Origin: Mesostigma viride
Taxonomy: Eukaryota; Streptophyta; Mesostigmatophyceae; Mesostigmatales; Mesostigmataceae
Assembly: GCA_009746045.1 (NCBI GenBank)
Contig: RPFO01000418.1
Location: 2,295,334 to 2,359,333, forward strand
Reading direction: 5' to 3'
Length of the DNA: 64,000 nt
In this document: in pieces, positions 41,714-46,760 of the stretch
Numbering within the stretch: position 1 is the stretch's first letter
Layout of the letters: every line of letters begins with the position of its first letter
The notes under the pieces: generated by a model
Told to the model about the DNA's origin: nothing
The model's database searches: none
Seen by the model: only the letters and a program-made list of their open reading frames with translations
Position numbers and translations under genes: made by a program

Positions 41714-44700
41714 CATGCTGCAAGTCAACCACTCCCCAGCTCACTGATCAGCTTCATATGTCCCTAACCCACCCACCCCCTGCAGCTGTAGCCGCATCCT
41801 GCGGGAGCTGCTGCATGACCTGGAGGGCGAGTACACGTCGATCGCGGAAGCGCTCCACGTTACAGTGACCCCTGCAATGCTGTCGCATCGCCGCGCCGCC
41901 GTGGAAGACGAGGCCGAGGAGGCGAACGAAGAGAATCCTCCCGGGGAGTGGCGGATGGGCAACCGGGAGGCGGACGTGGGGGGAAGGGCGGGGGTGAGCC
42001 GGCGGCGTGCCGGAGGGAAGAAGAGGGTCTCTGCGACGCTGGCGGAGGCGCACTACGACGCGCTGGCGCCCGTGCTCAAGAACTACAATGTGGTACGGAG
42101 GCTCCTTTTGCGAATGGAATCTACAATGCGGCGTGGAGGCTTGATGCGTGAGAACAAGAACTATAGCGTGGTGTGGGGGCTTGATGCGTGAGAACAAGAA
42201 CGATAGCGTGGTGTGGGGGCTTGATGCGTGAGAACAAGAACGATAGCGTGGTGTGGGGGCTTGATGCGTGAGAACAAGAACGATAGCGTGGTGTGGGGGC
42301 TTGATGCGTGAGAACAAGAACGATAGCGTGGTGTGGGGGCTTGACGCGTGAGAACAAGAAGTACGATGTGGTGTTGGTACCAGATCAAGGAATGGGAGCT
42401 ACAAGGTGGTATGGGGTCTTGAGGAGCGAATAGAGACCTAGGTGGTGGCAGGCTGAACAAGTGGTTGAGCCCTTCCATCAGGCCTGCGACTGCGTATTCG
42501 GGCAGATAAAGGAATCCGTAATGCCTCTCGTAGCTGCCAGCTGGACTGAGCGCCACAGTTCCCCCGCCGGGATGCGATGCCACGTTGCACTTTATCAATA
42601 CTTGAACTTTCCTGCACTCTTTTGCGGATGTTACCACCGCCTCTTGCTCATGTTGTCGCCACCCTTGGCTTATGCCGCCGCCGTGATGCCCTGCCATGGC
42701 ATCATGTAAAACAGCATCACTGCAAGACTTTGACCTCCAGGGTACAGGTGCCTTGGTGACTTGGAAACTGCTTGAGCTCTACCGTGCAGGCCACCCTTCC
42801 ACGCATTTCTGGCTGATGCCTTTGTCACCACGCTCACGCTTCCGCTTGCTGTGCCATGTATGTCGCCCGATGCCCGCGCTTGCGCTTGCTGTGCCATGCA
42901 TGGCGCCCAAGGCCCGCGCTTGTGCTTGCTGGCTAGGCATGGTTGCCCAATGTTCTGGTGGGGCCACGCTCCCAGTCCATGCATTTGTAGGACACGAGCG
43001 CGCAAGTCCATTCGTTTGGGAGCGCGTGCGCGCCAACAGGACAGCATATGCATACATACTGCGCTGGAAGGATATGCATGCATACTCCACATTATTGCAT
43101 GGCATACTCCCAGGGTCATCCTATTGCGCTCCATGCCTACCTGCTGCGCTGTTGTGCAGGCAAATCAAGAAAGCTGACCTCTATCATATCTAATTGGTGA
43201 GACCGTGAGCCAAGACATTGTGCCGCACTGTCTACTTTCTCTGTGATTAACCACCTGCTTGTTCTACACATGCACTTCTGTTCTATCGCGGTGCCCTGCC
43301 CCGACACGCCTCCCCCCCCCCCCCCTTGCCCCCAGGTGGGCTTCCCCCTCTGCATGTCCTTCACGTGTGTGCTGCCCCCCACACGTGCTTCTCCCCCCCC
43401 CCTCCCCCCCCAACACGCTCTCTCCTGCGCTCTCTCTCTCCTACCTCAACACGGCCCCTCACATCTATATCCTGTGTGTTTTCGTGTTTTGGTGCCTCCC
43501 CCCCCCTCCCCAGGTGGGCTTCCCTCTCTGCATGTCCTTCACCGACATCCCCTCGGTCGCGCGCGCCGTGCTCGACACGGGCATCCACCGCAACTTCTCG
43601 AAGAACGTGGAGTTTGCCATCGCGATGTAAGCGCTGTAATTAGGGTGAATCGTGGGTGGGAACGATGGGAGGGTGGGAACGATGGGAGGATGGGAACGAT
43701 GGGAGGATGGGAACGATCCGCGACTCGTGTTTAGGGCAGGTCGCGGATCTAATCACTCCGCCCTACTGAATTGAGGCGTTTTTCACTACTTTTTCAGGCA
43801 GGTGTGTTTCACTAGTTCGTATTGTTATCTATGGAAGAAGCTTTGTATGGATGCATGCGTGTGTGGAGCTGGAGCCACACATATGTAACGCGCCGTAGCA
43901 TGCCACGTGGCGCGTGTCGTGGCTGGAGCCTTGCATGCACCCCAATCCGCACACACGGAACTGGACGCTAACAGCGCACTCACACCGGTTCGGGCGACAC
44001 CACACCACTCGGCGCAGCAGCATTTAGCTGTATGCAACCAAGGCAACCATTCAATAGACCGACGTGCCGTCGCAAGTTACACCTTGTGGCCCGACCCTAG
44101 TCTGTGACAGATGCCATGCGGCGTGGTCACAAATGACTCATGACGGCTCGGACCCCAATGTGACATGGCCTTTTTGCGTGGGGGTGGGGGTGTGGGTGTG
44201 GGGGAGGATAATTTGCGACAAGGGTGTCTAGGGAAAACGTTTGTGACCGACAACCAAGCTGTTGCAATGTTTACAGTGCCCAGGTCCCGGTCGGTTGGTG
44301 GGATGAGTGTGGCGGTTTGGGTCAATCTTGTCTGTGCTACCATTTGTCGTGCTATTATTTGGCATGCATTTTACGTGAGACCTTCCTCTGCCTCTGCCGG
44401 GTTGCCCTTGCTGGAACGTTGGAAATGTCAAATGCATGGGATGTCTACCATCAATACGCATGGGTTTTCACGCCATGGGCAGCCCCAAGTTAACTCCAGC
44501 TGCCAAATGCCGCGCTTCTATTCAAAGGAAGTCACTTCCTGAGGATGGCTGTCTCCCTCGATGTGTTCCTGCTAGTGTCAACAGATCATCCATGCGTCCT
44601 GTCGAAGATCAGCCATCGCTTCCTGTCGAAAACCTCTGATTTCTGCCGATGTGCCTCTCCCCCTGTCTGCCCCTATTGCCTCGGGTTTTGTCCCATGCAA

Positions 44701-44914
44701 CAACCATGCTCTGGGGTGGACCTTCCTGCCACTGTGTCCTCCCTGCCTCCCGCTTTGTCTTCATCTGACAAAAAAAAAACAATAATTTTGTCGCTTTCGC
44801 GCCCGTTGTGTCTCCGTCGGTTCCCGTGGCAGCTACGTACACCCGCTGGGCGTGACGTTCGCGTTCCCCATCTGGGTCTACGTGTGCACGCTCGAGCGGC
44901 TCCGGTCACTCTAA
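14015..44914 (+). CDS. CC2D2A: CC2D2A ortholog (ciliary transition-zone protein), 25 exons
   Basis: CC2D2A is a component of the MKS module at the ciliary transition zone, where it helps anchor the axoneme to the membrane and gates ciliary entry. I assemble 25 exons: 14015-15730, 16502-17226, 18697-18958, 21602-21832, 22364-22446, 22996-23368, 24004-24234, 25240-25374, 26546-26635, 27233-27355, 28545-28689, 29932-30044, 31012-31074, 31797-31883, 32286-32353, 35229-35526, 36378-36511, 36960-37119, 37918-38211, 39118-39378, 40487-40639, 41200-41324, 41786-42092, 43514-43626 and 44833-44914. They total 6372 nt (2123 aa), and every junction is GT-AG and phase-compatible. The order is: disordered N-terminus (1-572), charged coiled coil (~800-1040), first C2-like region with NGKPVGQT and [12 protein letters not shown] (~1050-1210), LDPNDP-like [10 protein letters not shown] (~1265), second C2 with [11 protein letters not shown] (~1459-1640), transglutaminase-like domain with [17 protein letters not shown] (~1760-1870), and the conserved tail ending near [13 protein letters not shown]. 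An in-frame TAA 15 nt upstream supports the start. Exon 1 is joined by phase and position only, so the N-terminus is the least certain part. Confidence 0.93.
15731..16501 (+). other. Intron 1, with degraded donor-like copies
   Basis: The words ATCAAGGC, CACCAAGGCTAGCAG and CACCAAGGTGACCAG recur at roughly 40-70 bp spacing between 15790 and 16060. They resemble the exon 1 end TTCACCAAG|GTGAGG. The acceptor is CCTGCCAG at 16501. Confidence 0.6.
16502..17226 (+). CDS. CC2D2A: CC2D2A exon 2
   Basis: It encodes residues 573-814, including [16 protein letters not shown] and the motif [11 protein letters not shown], which resembles the N-terminal conserved block of CC2D2A. The donor GAAGG|GTGGGT leaves phase 2, matching exon 3. 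The open frame runs on to 17686 through 99 bp repeats, each carrying the same donor in the same phase, so the true exon end may vary. Confidence 0.85.
17201..17690 (+). repeat. Five 99 bp tandem copies of the exon 2 end plus donor
   Basis: Units begin at 17201, 17300, 17399, 17498 and 17597, each starting TGCCTGG and containing GAAGG|GTGGGTGG or GAGGG|GTGGGTGG. The length of 99 is divisible by three, so frame and donor phase are kept in every copy. Copies 2 and 4 are nearly identical, as are copies 3 and 5, so a 198 bp dimer was duplicated last. Confidence 0.97.
18026..18411 (+). repeat. Intron 2 G-rich array (GGGT)n(GGGC)n(GGGT)n
   Basis: GGGT blocks flank a central GGGC/GGC block of about 255 bp with irregular GGC units. 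The order is mirror-like, as at 11.5 kb. The G-rich strand is the transcribed RNA sense, so RNA G-quadruplexes are possible. Confidence 0.97.
18697..18958 (+). CDS. CC2D2A: CC2D2A exon 3: coiled coil
   Basis: It starts after CCACAG with one base completing a Gly codon (phase 2). It encodes 87 mostly charged helical residues including [13 protein letters not shown] and ends [15 protein letters not shown], phase 0. The heptad-like Leu/Glu/Lys/Arg pattern fits the coiled coil of the family. Confidence 0.9.
18959..19800 (+). repeat. Donor echo array after exon 3 (about eight decayed copies)
   Basis: Copies of GAGCTGTACGCGATGATCGA GAAG|GTGAGG recur with donors at 19058, 19138, 19331, 19485 and 19786. 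More decayed copies lie near 19232, 19590 and 19690. Spacing is about 80-155 bp. Translated, the copies read [40 protein letters not shown] and ELCAMIDK against the real ELYAMIEK. Confidence 0.9.
20163..21258 (+). repeat. Intron 3 minisatellite, ~60 bp unit
   Basis: The unit contains CTACTCACACCCTCCTCC, TTTCCCTGTATTCGCGATG and TTCTTCAGTGGGATGAACGT. About 17 copies are present. Some carry an extra 25 bp partial copy (TTCGATCCCTGTATTCGCGA), showing nested duplication. The long frame through it is due to the 60 bp period. Confidence 0.97.
21340..21601 (+). repeat. Acceptor echo: three copies of the intron 3 3' end plus exon 4 start
   Basis: CCCCCCAG|GTGTGTGCGGACCATT (exon-like start 21369) and CCCCCCAG|GTGCGGGAGGACCATT (21470) precede the real CAG|GTACGGGCGGACCAAG (21602). 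Their upstream context, containing CATGCCACTGTCATG and a long C-run, is also repeated. Confidence 0.9.
21602..21832 (+). CDS. CC2D2A: CC2D2A exon 4: coiled coil
   Basis: Phase 0 at both ends. It encodes 77 residues, including [14 protein letters not shown] and a long Glu/Arg/Lys/Ala helix ending ARVKAEE|GTGCGT. Confidence 0.9.
22364..22446 (+). CDS. CC2D2A: CC2D2A exon 5
   Basis: It starts phase 0 after GTCCAG and encodes [17 protein letters not shown] with GLPTNLD, ending phase 2 at GACAA|GTAAGC. The donor is echoed at 22529-22550 as ACTAACCTGGATAAGTAAGC. Confidence 0.88.
22996..23368 (+). CDS. CC2D2A: CC2D2A exon 6: end of coiled coil and start of first C2-like region
   Basis: It enters phase 2 (AA|G = Lys) after TTCCAG and encodes 124 residues. 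[17 protein letters not shown] is followed by [15 protein letters not shown] and CKERFSLQ, the first strands of the CC2D2A N-terminal C2 region. It ends phase 0 at CTGCAG|GTGCGT. Confidence 0.93.
23369..24003 (+). other. Intron 6 with donor-like copies
   Basis: CACCTGCAGGTGCATG (23635) and GTGCAGCCTGCAGGAATG (23755) echo the exon 6 end TTCAGCCTGCAG|GTGCGTGG. The word GGTAAGGTTTG and relatives (GATAAGGATGG, AAGGTATGG) recur at 23490-23620. Confidence 0.6.
24004..24234 (+). CDS. CC2D2A: CC2D2A exon 7: first C2 region, diagnostic WPES motif
   Basis: It begins [16 protein letters not shown], the best single signature of CC2D2A family membership, and continues [11 protein letters not shown] and [13 protein letters not shown]. 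Phase 0 at both ends. Confidence 0.95.
24790..25200 (+). repeat. Intron 7 repeats, including acceptor echoes
   Basis: GCTTCGCAAGGC..CCAAGCGTTGTGGTGAC units recur three times at 24796-24960. GCAGGTCTTCATAACAAATT (24996) and GCAGGTTTCCATCACAAATT (25165) are copies of one acceptor region. Both are followed by GTGCATC and CCCATGG and a pyrimidine run, upstream of the real GCAG|GTCCAATGGGG. Confidence 0.8.
25240..25374 (+). CDS. CC2D2A: CC2D2A exon 8
   Basis: 45 residues, phase 0 at both ends, Pro/Ala-rich with PPVPIGMRH, which resembles the PVPIGRG block that precedes the DPNDP motif in CC2D2A. Confidence 0.85.
25660..25800 (+). repeat. Copy of the GTCACGTG / GAGGGCGCCC repeat family
   Basis: From GACTGCGTCACGTGCGTACC through AAGGAGGGAGGGCGCCC to CCACAGAGCGCTCT, this matches 52208-52350 (same orientation) and 48500-48645 (inverted). 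It is an interspersed repeat inside intron 8. Confidence 0.85.
26201..26400 (+). repeat. Intron 8 46 bp tandem repeat
   Basis: Units starting GTTCCCCTACGGTTCTATG and ending AAGCATCCACCGGTT begin at 26201, 26247, 26293 and 26339, with a partial at 26385. A copy of the TTGTCTCCTTGA motif lies just before, at 26163-26190. Confidence 0.95.
26546..26635 (+). CDS. CC2D2A: CC2D2A exon 9: DPNDP block
   Basis: 30 residues, phase 0 at both ends: [19 protein letters not shown] then LELIK. It corresponds to the LDPNDPNNA..LIK block of CC2D2A. A decayed copy of its 3' half (AACGGCCCGCTTAACTCTGG, then CGTGCTTGAATGATCAAG) sits at 26865-26906. Confidence 0.93.
26700..26850 (+). repeat. Intron 9 ~55 bp repeats
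   Basis: TAGTGGTATACT, ACGCTCTACATCATGCTAGT and TATTATATAG recur three times. Confidence 0.85.
27233..27355 (+). CDS. CC2D2A: CC2D2A exon 10
   Basis: 41 residues, phase 0 at both ends: [14 protein letters not shown], then [14 protein letters not shown]. This corresponds to the segment where CC2D2A has its FNFVSDEE...RFQLLQLR block. Confidence 0.87.
27356..27690 (+). repeat. Donor echoes after exon 10
   Basis: CGCCTGCGATTTCGCGAAG|GTGCGCTGTTCTG (27427), GCTGGGGGAAG|GTGAGC (27484) and TTTGCGGGAGAAG|GTGCACTGG (27667) echo the real CGCCTGCGGTGGGAGAAG|GTGCGCTGTGATG. Confidence 0.85.
28545..28689 (+). CDS. CC2D2A: CC2D2A exon 11
   Basis: It enters phase 0 after CCGCAG and encodes [20 protein letters not shown], then a small-residue linker. 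It ends phase 1 at GGCGG|GTAAGC. Confidence 0.85.
29190..29562 (+). repeat. Intron 11 decamer array GGCCCTTGKC
   Basis: About 36 copies of GGCCCTTGTC or GGCCCTTGGC, with a few GGCGCCTTGTC variants. The GGC type fills the centre and the GTC type both ends. Confidence 0.97.
29711..29912 (+). repeat. Intron 11 (GGGC)n(GGGT)n array
   Basis: About 13 GGGC units followed by about 36 GGGT units. The array ends 20 bp before the exon 12 acceptor, leaving almost no pyrimidine tract there. Confidence 0.97.
29932..30044 (+). CDS. CC2D2A: CC2D2A exon 12
   Basis: It enters phase 1 (G|GC = Gly) after GCCCGCAG and encodes [20 protein letters not shown] and [12 protein letters not shown], a helix matching the REFV..RIQQSNHRF region of CC2D2A. 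It ends phase 0. Confidence 0.9.
30045..30205 (+). repeat. Donor echoes after exon 12
   Basis: CGCCACCTTCGGCTGCAAG|GTAAAG (donor 30128), ACGCCACTAAG|GTAAAG (30152) and CTTGTACAGTAACAAG|GTGAGG (30199) echo GCCACCTACGGTTTCAAG|GTGAAC. Confidence 0.85.
30940..31011 (+). repeat. Acceptor echo before exon 13
   Basis: CAACGGTGCTCGGGCATC and TTCCTCTYGTGCYTGCA occur twice in tandem. The second copy ends in the functional CTGCAG acceptor at 31011. Confidence 0.85.
31012..31074 (+). CDS. CC2D2A: CC2D2A exon 13
   Basis: A 21-codon exon, phase 0 at both ends: [19 protein letters not shown]. It matches the MVVEEDIPDI-type block of CC2D2A. Confidence 0.88.
31133..31510 (+). repeat. Intron 13: 28 bp and 31 bp tandem arrays
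   Basis: GAGTGTAGTCCAACCACAGG with period 28 repeats about seven times (31133-31320). CACAGTTATGCATGTGCGAA with period 31 repeats five times (31374-31510). Confidence 0.96.
31797..31883 (+). CDS. CC2D2A: CC2D2A exon 14
   Basis: 29 residues, phase 0: [20 protein letters not shown] then ACDVK, equivalent to the LKP.RKERKKV segment before the second C2 domain. Its end, GTGCGACGTCAAG|GTGAGG, is echoed at 31949-31965 and in decayed form at 32007. Confidence 0.92.
32286..32353 (+). CDS. CC2D2A: CC2D2A exon 15: first strand of second C2 domain
   Basis: It enters phase 0 after TGCGCAG and encodes [15 protein letters not shown], matching the V(N/R)AYD(I/V)P(I/V)R strand. It ends phase 2 at GCCAG|GTAATC. 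Confidence 0.92.
33166..35165 (+). repeat. Intron 15 (CCCTT)n pentanucleotide tract, ~2 kb
   Basis: Nearly pure CCCTT from 33166 to about 35045, with isolated CCTT or CTTCTT slips, then CCCAACCCTT variants to 35165. It forms a giant pyrimidine tract immediately before the exon 16 acceptor. The 700-890 codon frames on both strands across it are artefacts. Confidence 0.98.
35229..35526 (+). CDS. CC2D2A: CC2D2A exon 16: core of second C2 domain
   Basis: It enters phase 2. The acceptor is AAAAG at 35228, or alternatively CCCCAG at 35258, which keeps the same phase and removes 10 residues. It encodes a Gly/Asp-rich insert, then [20 protein letters not shown] and [14 protein letters not shown], the strongest match to the CC2D2A C2 domain. 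It ends phase 0 at CTCAAG|GTGGGT. Confidence 0.95.
36080..36360 (+). repeat. Intron 16 ~39 bp tandem repeat
   Basis: CACCTTGAAMCMCCCCTCTG with CACACCCCTCGTGAGC recurs about seven times. An isolated acceptor-like copy, GCTTGCAGAACCTG at 35921, resembles the real GCGTGCAG|AACCTGCAAG at 36378. Confidence 0.93.
36378..36511 (+). CDS. CC2D2A: CC2D2A exon 17: second C2 domain
   Basis: It enters phase 0 and encodes [15 protein letters not shown], matching VFINIFDEV, then [13 protein letters not shown]. It ends phase 2 at CACCAG|GTGAGG. A copy of the end, ATGAGTGAGTACC with GGGCAGCACTAG|GTGAGC, follows at 36548-36581. Confidence 0.95.
36660..36956 (+). repeat. Intron 17 C-rich and (CA)n stretches
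   Basis: CCCCACCCCAT repeats at 36670-36705 and 36843-36895 are followed by an imperfect CACA/CGCA run at 36896-36956 that leads straight into the exon 18 acceptor. Confidence 0.9.
36960..37119 (+). CDS. CC2D2A: CC2D2A exon 18: end of second C2 domain
   Basis: It enters phase 2 (AG|C = Ser) and encodes [20 protein letters not shown] with PLVNLGYF and [13 protein letters not shown]. This corresponds to the PFSTIYFQARIDGTF...PPVLLGY...ITLFITIEPQLV strands. It ends phase 0. Confidence 0.95.
37360..37430 (+). repeat. Intron 18 19 bp repeat
   Basis: AGAAACACTATCGATAGCT occurs three times with a fourth variant. Confidence 0.9.
37918..38211 (+). CDS. CC2D2A: CC2D2A exon 19: entry to transglutaminase-like domain
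   Basis: 98 residues, phase 0 at both ends, ending [17 protein letters not shown], equivalent to VARYVSLIPFLPD in CC2D2A. The end CGATTGGAGCACCTTCTCC is echoed at 38291-38330 as TGATTGGAGCACGTTCTTAC. Confidence 0.94.
38354..38515 (+). repeat. Intron 19 68 bp repeat, three copies
   Basis: ACCACAAGTGCTGTCATGTT with AATATTAGCAAGGAGTGCTG repeats at 38354, 38422 and 38490. Confidence 0.94.
39118..39378 (+). CDS. CC2D2A: CC2D2A exon 20: transglutaminase-like domain core
   Basis: 87 residues, phase 0. [20 protein letters not shown] corresponds to [20 protein letters not shown], and EAAYVLT to TAYVLTW. CC2D2A and CEP76 are known to share this transglutaminase-like fold. The Cys of LLCN is present here, but activity cannot be inferred. 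It ends [15 protein letters not shown]. Confidence 0.96.
39379..40215 (+). repeat. Donor echo array after exon 20 and other tandem repeats
   Basis: Copies of GACCCGTCCAGCGAGCTGAG GGAG|GTGGGT recur near 39459, 39545, 39775, 40109 and 40190. In translation they read [36 protein letters not shown] and DPSSEVRK; a more decayed copy lies near 39895. Between them are a 58 bp repeat (39602-39775, three copies) and a TATCTACTGATCCCT array (39920-40085). Confidence 0.9.
40487..40639 (+). CDS. CC2D2A: CC2D2A exon 21
   Basis: 51 residues, phase 0: [20 protein letters not shown] then [17 protein letters not shown], equivalent to VGCLIGPDNIWFNIQ and INFDVTRPKLWKSFF. Confidence 0.96.
40940..41110 (+). repeat. 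Acceptor echo before exon 22 and a TATTACGAGTATCTA array
   Basis: GCAGACGGGCGTGCCGTACA AGTTGCTGC at 40967 resembles the exon 22 start CAG|ACGGACGTGATGTACAAG TCGCTGCC at 41200. It is followed by about five ATGAGTATCTATATTACG-like units. Confidence 0.8.
41200..41324 (+). CDS. CC2D2A: CC2D2A exon 22
   Basis: It enters phase 0 after CTCTCAG and encodes [20 protein letters not shown], then LTFTHFNRR, matching the TRWNRYC region. It ends phase 2 at CGGCG|GTACGT. Confidence 0.93.
41594..41715 (+). repeat. Intron 22 (GGCA)n array
   Basis: About 30 GGCA units with a few GCAA variants, about 70 bp before the exon 23 acceptor. Confidence 0.97.
41786..42092 (+). CDS. CC2D2A: CC2D2A exon 23
   Basis: It enters phase 2 (CG|C = Arg) after CTGCAG and encodes [13 protein letters not shown], then an acidic and basic insert, then [14 protein letters not shown]. 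It ends phase 0 at GTG|GTACGG, or one codon earlier at AAT|GTGGTA. Confidence 0.92.
42093..42420 (+). repeat. Donor echo array after exon 23, including six 40 bp copies
   Basis: AAGAACKATAGCGTG|GTGTGG repeats at a 40 bp period from about 42141 to 42375, preceded by ATCTACAATGCGGCGTGGAG (42119) and followed by AGCTACAAGGTG|GTATGG (42395). All resemble the exon end AAGAACTACAATGTG|GTACGG. Confidence 0.93.
42421..43332 (+). other. Unique-looking part of intron 23
   Basis: No coding exon is recognised. CTTGTGCTTGCTGGC- and TTGCGCTTGCTGTGCCATG-like words recur at 42840-42960 around GCCCAAGGCCCGC. Confidence 0.5.
43333..43375 (+). repeat. Duplicated acceptor and start of exon 24
   Basis: CCCCAG|GTGGGCTTCCCCCTCTGCAT GTCCTTCAC at 43336 copies the real exon 24 start at 43514 with only one or two mismatches over about 30 bp. 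It then diverges into non-coding sequence. It keeps the [10 protein letters not shown] reading in phase. Confidence 0.93.
43514..43626 (+). CDS. CC2D2A: CC2D2A exon 24
   Basis: It enters phase 0 and encodes [20 protein letters not shown] with [17 protein letters not shown], matching FSGFPLHMPYSEV..LIDAVYSTGVHN...NVEFALAV. It ends phase 2 at GCGAT|GTAAGC. Confidence 0.97.
44833..44914 (+). CDS. CC2D2A: CC2D2A exon 25: conserved C-terminus
   Basis: It enters phase 2 (AT|C = Ile) after GTGGCAG and encodes [20 protein letters not shown] followed by ERLRSL and TAA. This corresponds to the YIHPYPKNVLSVWIYVASL terminus of CC2D2A. Confidence 0.97.
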
Positions 44915-46700
44915 GGGCCCGCCGGTCACTGTGAGGTCTGTGCACCCACCTGATCCACTCACATGGGCTCCGATTCATGCCGTGTTTCGGCGCGGAACCA
45001 GGCGGCCTTGCCATACCCAATGAGTTGGAATGCGAGTCAGTGACGTCGTACGTGCGCTGTGCATTGCAACCCCTTCGGAAACGGCAGACCAGACCAAGAA
45101 CTGTTTTGCTTTTTTTTGGCTGCCTTGCCAGTTTCCCTTGAAAAAATGAAGGCGCTACTCGAGGGCTCTGAGAGAGGCCTGCTCCGTTTGTGCACGCTAC
45201 CTGGTACGAGCAGGGGCGCATATCCACAAAATCTGCCTGCCGCAAGAGCGAGGTGCCCAAGCCCTGGGGCAGAGACAGCATTTCGATGCCTTGGTGCATG
45301 AGATTCATGCCAGCTGTAGACCATTGAGGCTTGGGCAAGTTTGGCAACATTCACTTAGTTGTGGAAGATTTTCAAAGCCGCCTATGCAGAGTTTATGGGG
45401 AAAGGTCTGGAGCTTGGGTTATCATAGAGTAGAGAGAACTTTCAGGCCAGAGAAAGCACATTTGTCCAGCAAGGCATCTTCTTGGCTTCCCGAATGGTAG
45501 CTGTTTGGAGGTGCGTCGGCCTCTCAGCAATTAATTTATTCAATATTTATCCTGGAAGTATAATTCATGCAATCTATACGATTGGAATGCTTTTATCTTG
45601 ATTGATGCTGCCCACGCAGCTTCAAAGCCAGCTCAGAACACTCACTTACCCGTCCGTACATATTAATTAATTAATTAGGAACATCACTCCGTTGGGAGTC
45701 AATGTAGCACATATCCCTGAGAAGAGGCATATGGCTGAGAAGGGTCCGTACATATGGTGTATCCAACCTATAGGGACTGGACCCATATTGAGAATATTCG
45801 ATGTTCTGTCTGTACAACTGGTTACTGAGTAAGTACTTGCGTGCCATAAGCATCCATGGGCATGCCACGGAGTTCTATGCTAAACTCATTAGAAAACAAT
45901 GACACTTTAAAGTTACAATAAAATATTGTCTGCATCATGCCGGGCCATGGCCATATGAAGTGGAACAACTATCAAGGAGACAACCAGCGCAGGCCAGAAA
46001 TCGGGAGAATCCGGACCATGGTAGCTCGAGCCTGCCGTTATCTTTTCCGCGTGTTCGAGTCGTTCAGGATGATGAAGATGAATGGTGATGGAAATGTGTA
46101 TCCTTGTGCATTGAAATTATGGCTGGCTTACGTGTAGAGCGACTAGATGACCTAGACGGTGGGGCCGGAAACAGCATGCTTGCATGGACGCATGGCGATA
46201 CAGTCACTAGAGGGGGATATAATCCTCTGTAAGTAAGTACTTGCGTGTCATGCGCAAAGGCATGCCACGGAGTACTATGCTAATCTCATTAGAAAAAATA
46301 ATTACACAAAAGTTTAAACAAAAATCGTCTGCATCCTCTGGTTACTGGTTATACTTTGTGCTGGTTCATACAGCTAAAAACAAACAAACCATTGTAGGTA
46401 AGTAAGTAAGTAAGTACTTGCGGGTCATGCGCAAAGGCATGCCACAGAGTACTATGCTAATTAATCTCATTAGAAAAAATAATTACACAAATTATTAATT
46501 AATTAATAGACACGTGACTGTGTCGCGTGAGGATAAGTCCTCAGTGGGAGGGGAACATGGGATGGAATGGATGGTGTTACAAGCTATCTAGGTCCTAGAT
46601 TCATCGGAGCCACGAGCCACGAGCCACGAGCGGACATGGCTGACGGCGGAGCTCAGAACTTTTGCGTCCGAGCCCCAAATTCAGTCAGGCTACTTGCGTC
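44915..46700. other. Intergenic with interspersed repeat fragments
   Basis: No gene is recognised. TACTTGCGTGCCATAAGCAT / GGCATGCCACGGAGT / CTCATTAGAAAA blocks recur at 45830-45930, 46225-46345 and 46410-46500. AACATCACTCCGTTGGGAGT to AAGAGGCATATGGC (45680-45740) is inverted at 53184-53245. The TATCAAGGAGACAACC motif occurs at 45970-45997. TTAATTAATTAAT steps mark several fragment edges. Confidence 0.7.
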
Positions 46701-46725
46701 AGATGCGTCTTTTCAAGACGCATCT
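46701..46725. other. Perfect 11 bp hairpin upstream of the LINE ORF1
   Basis: AGATGCGTCTT, loop TTC, then AAGACGCATCT. It lies 36 bp before the ORF1 start and would form a stable stem in RNA or single-stranded DNA. Confidence 0.8.
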
Positions 46726-46760
46726 GCTAGTATAATCGGTTACGGCTGTAACGCAGTATT

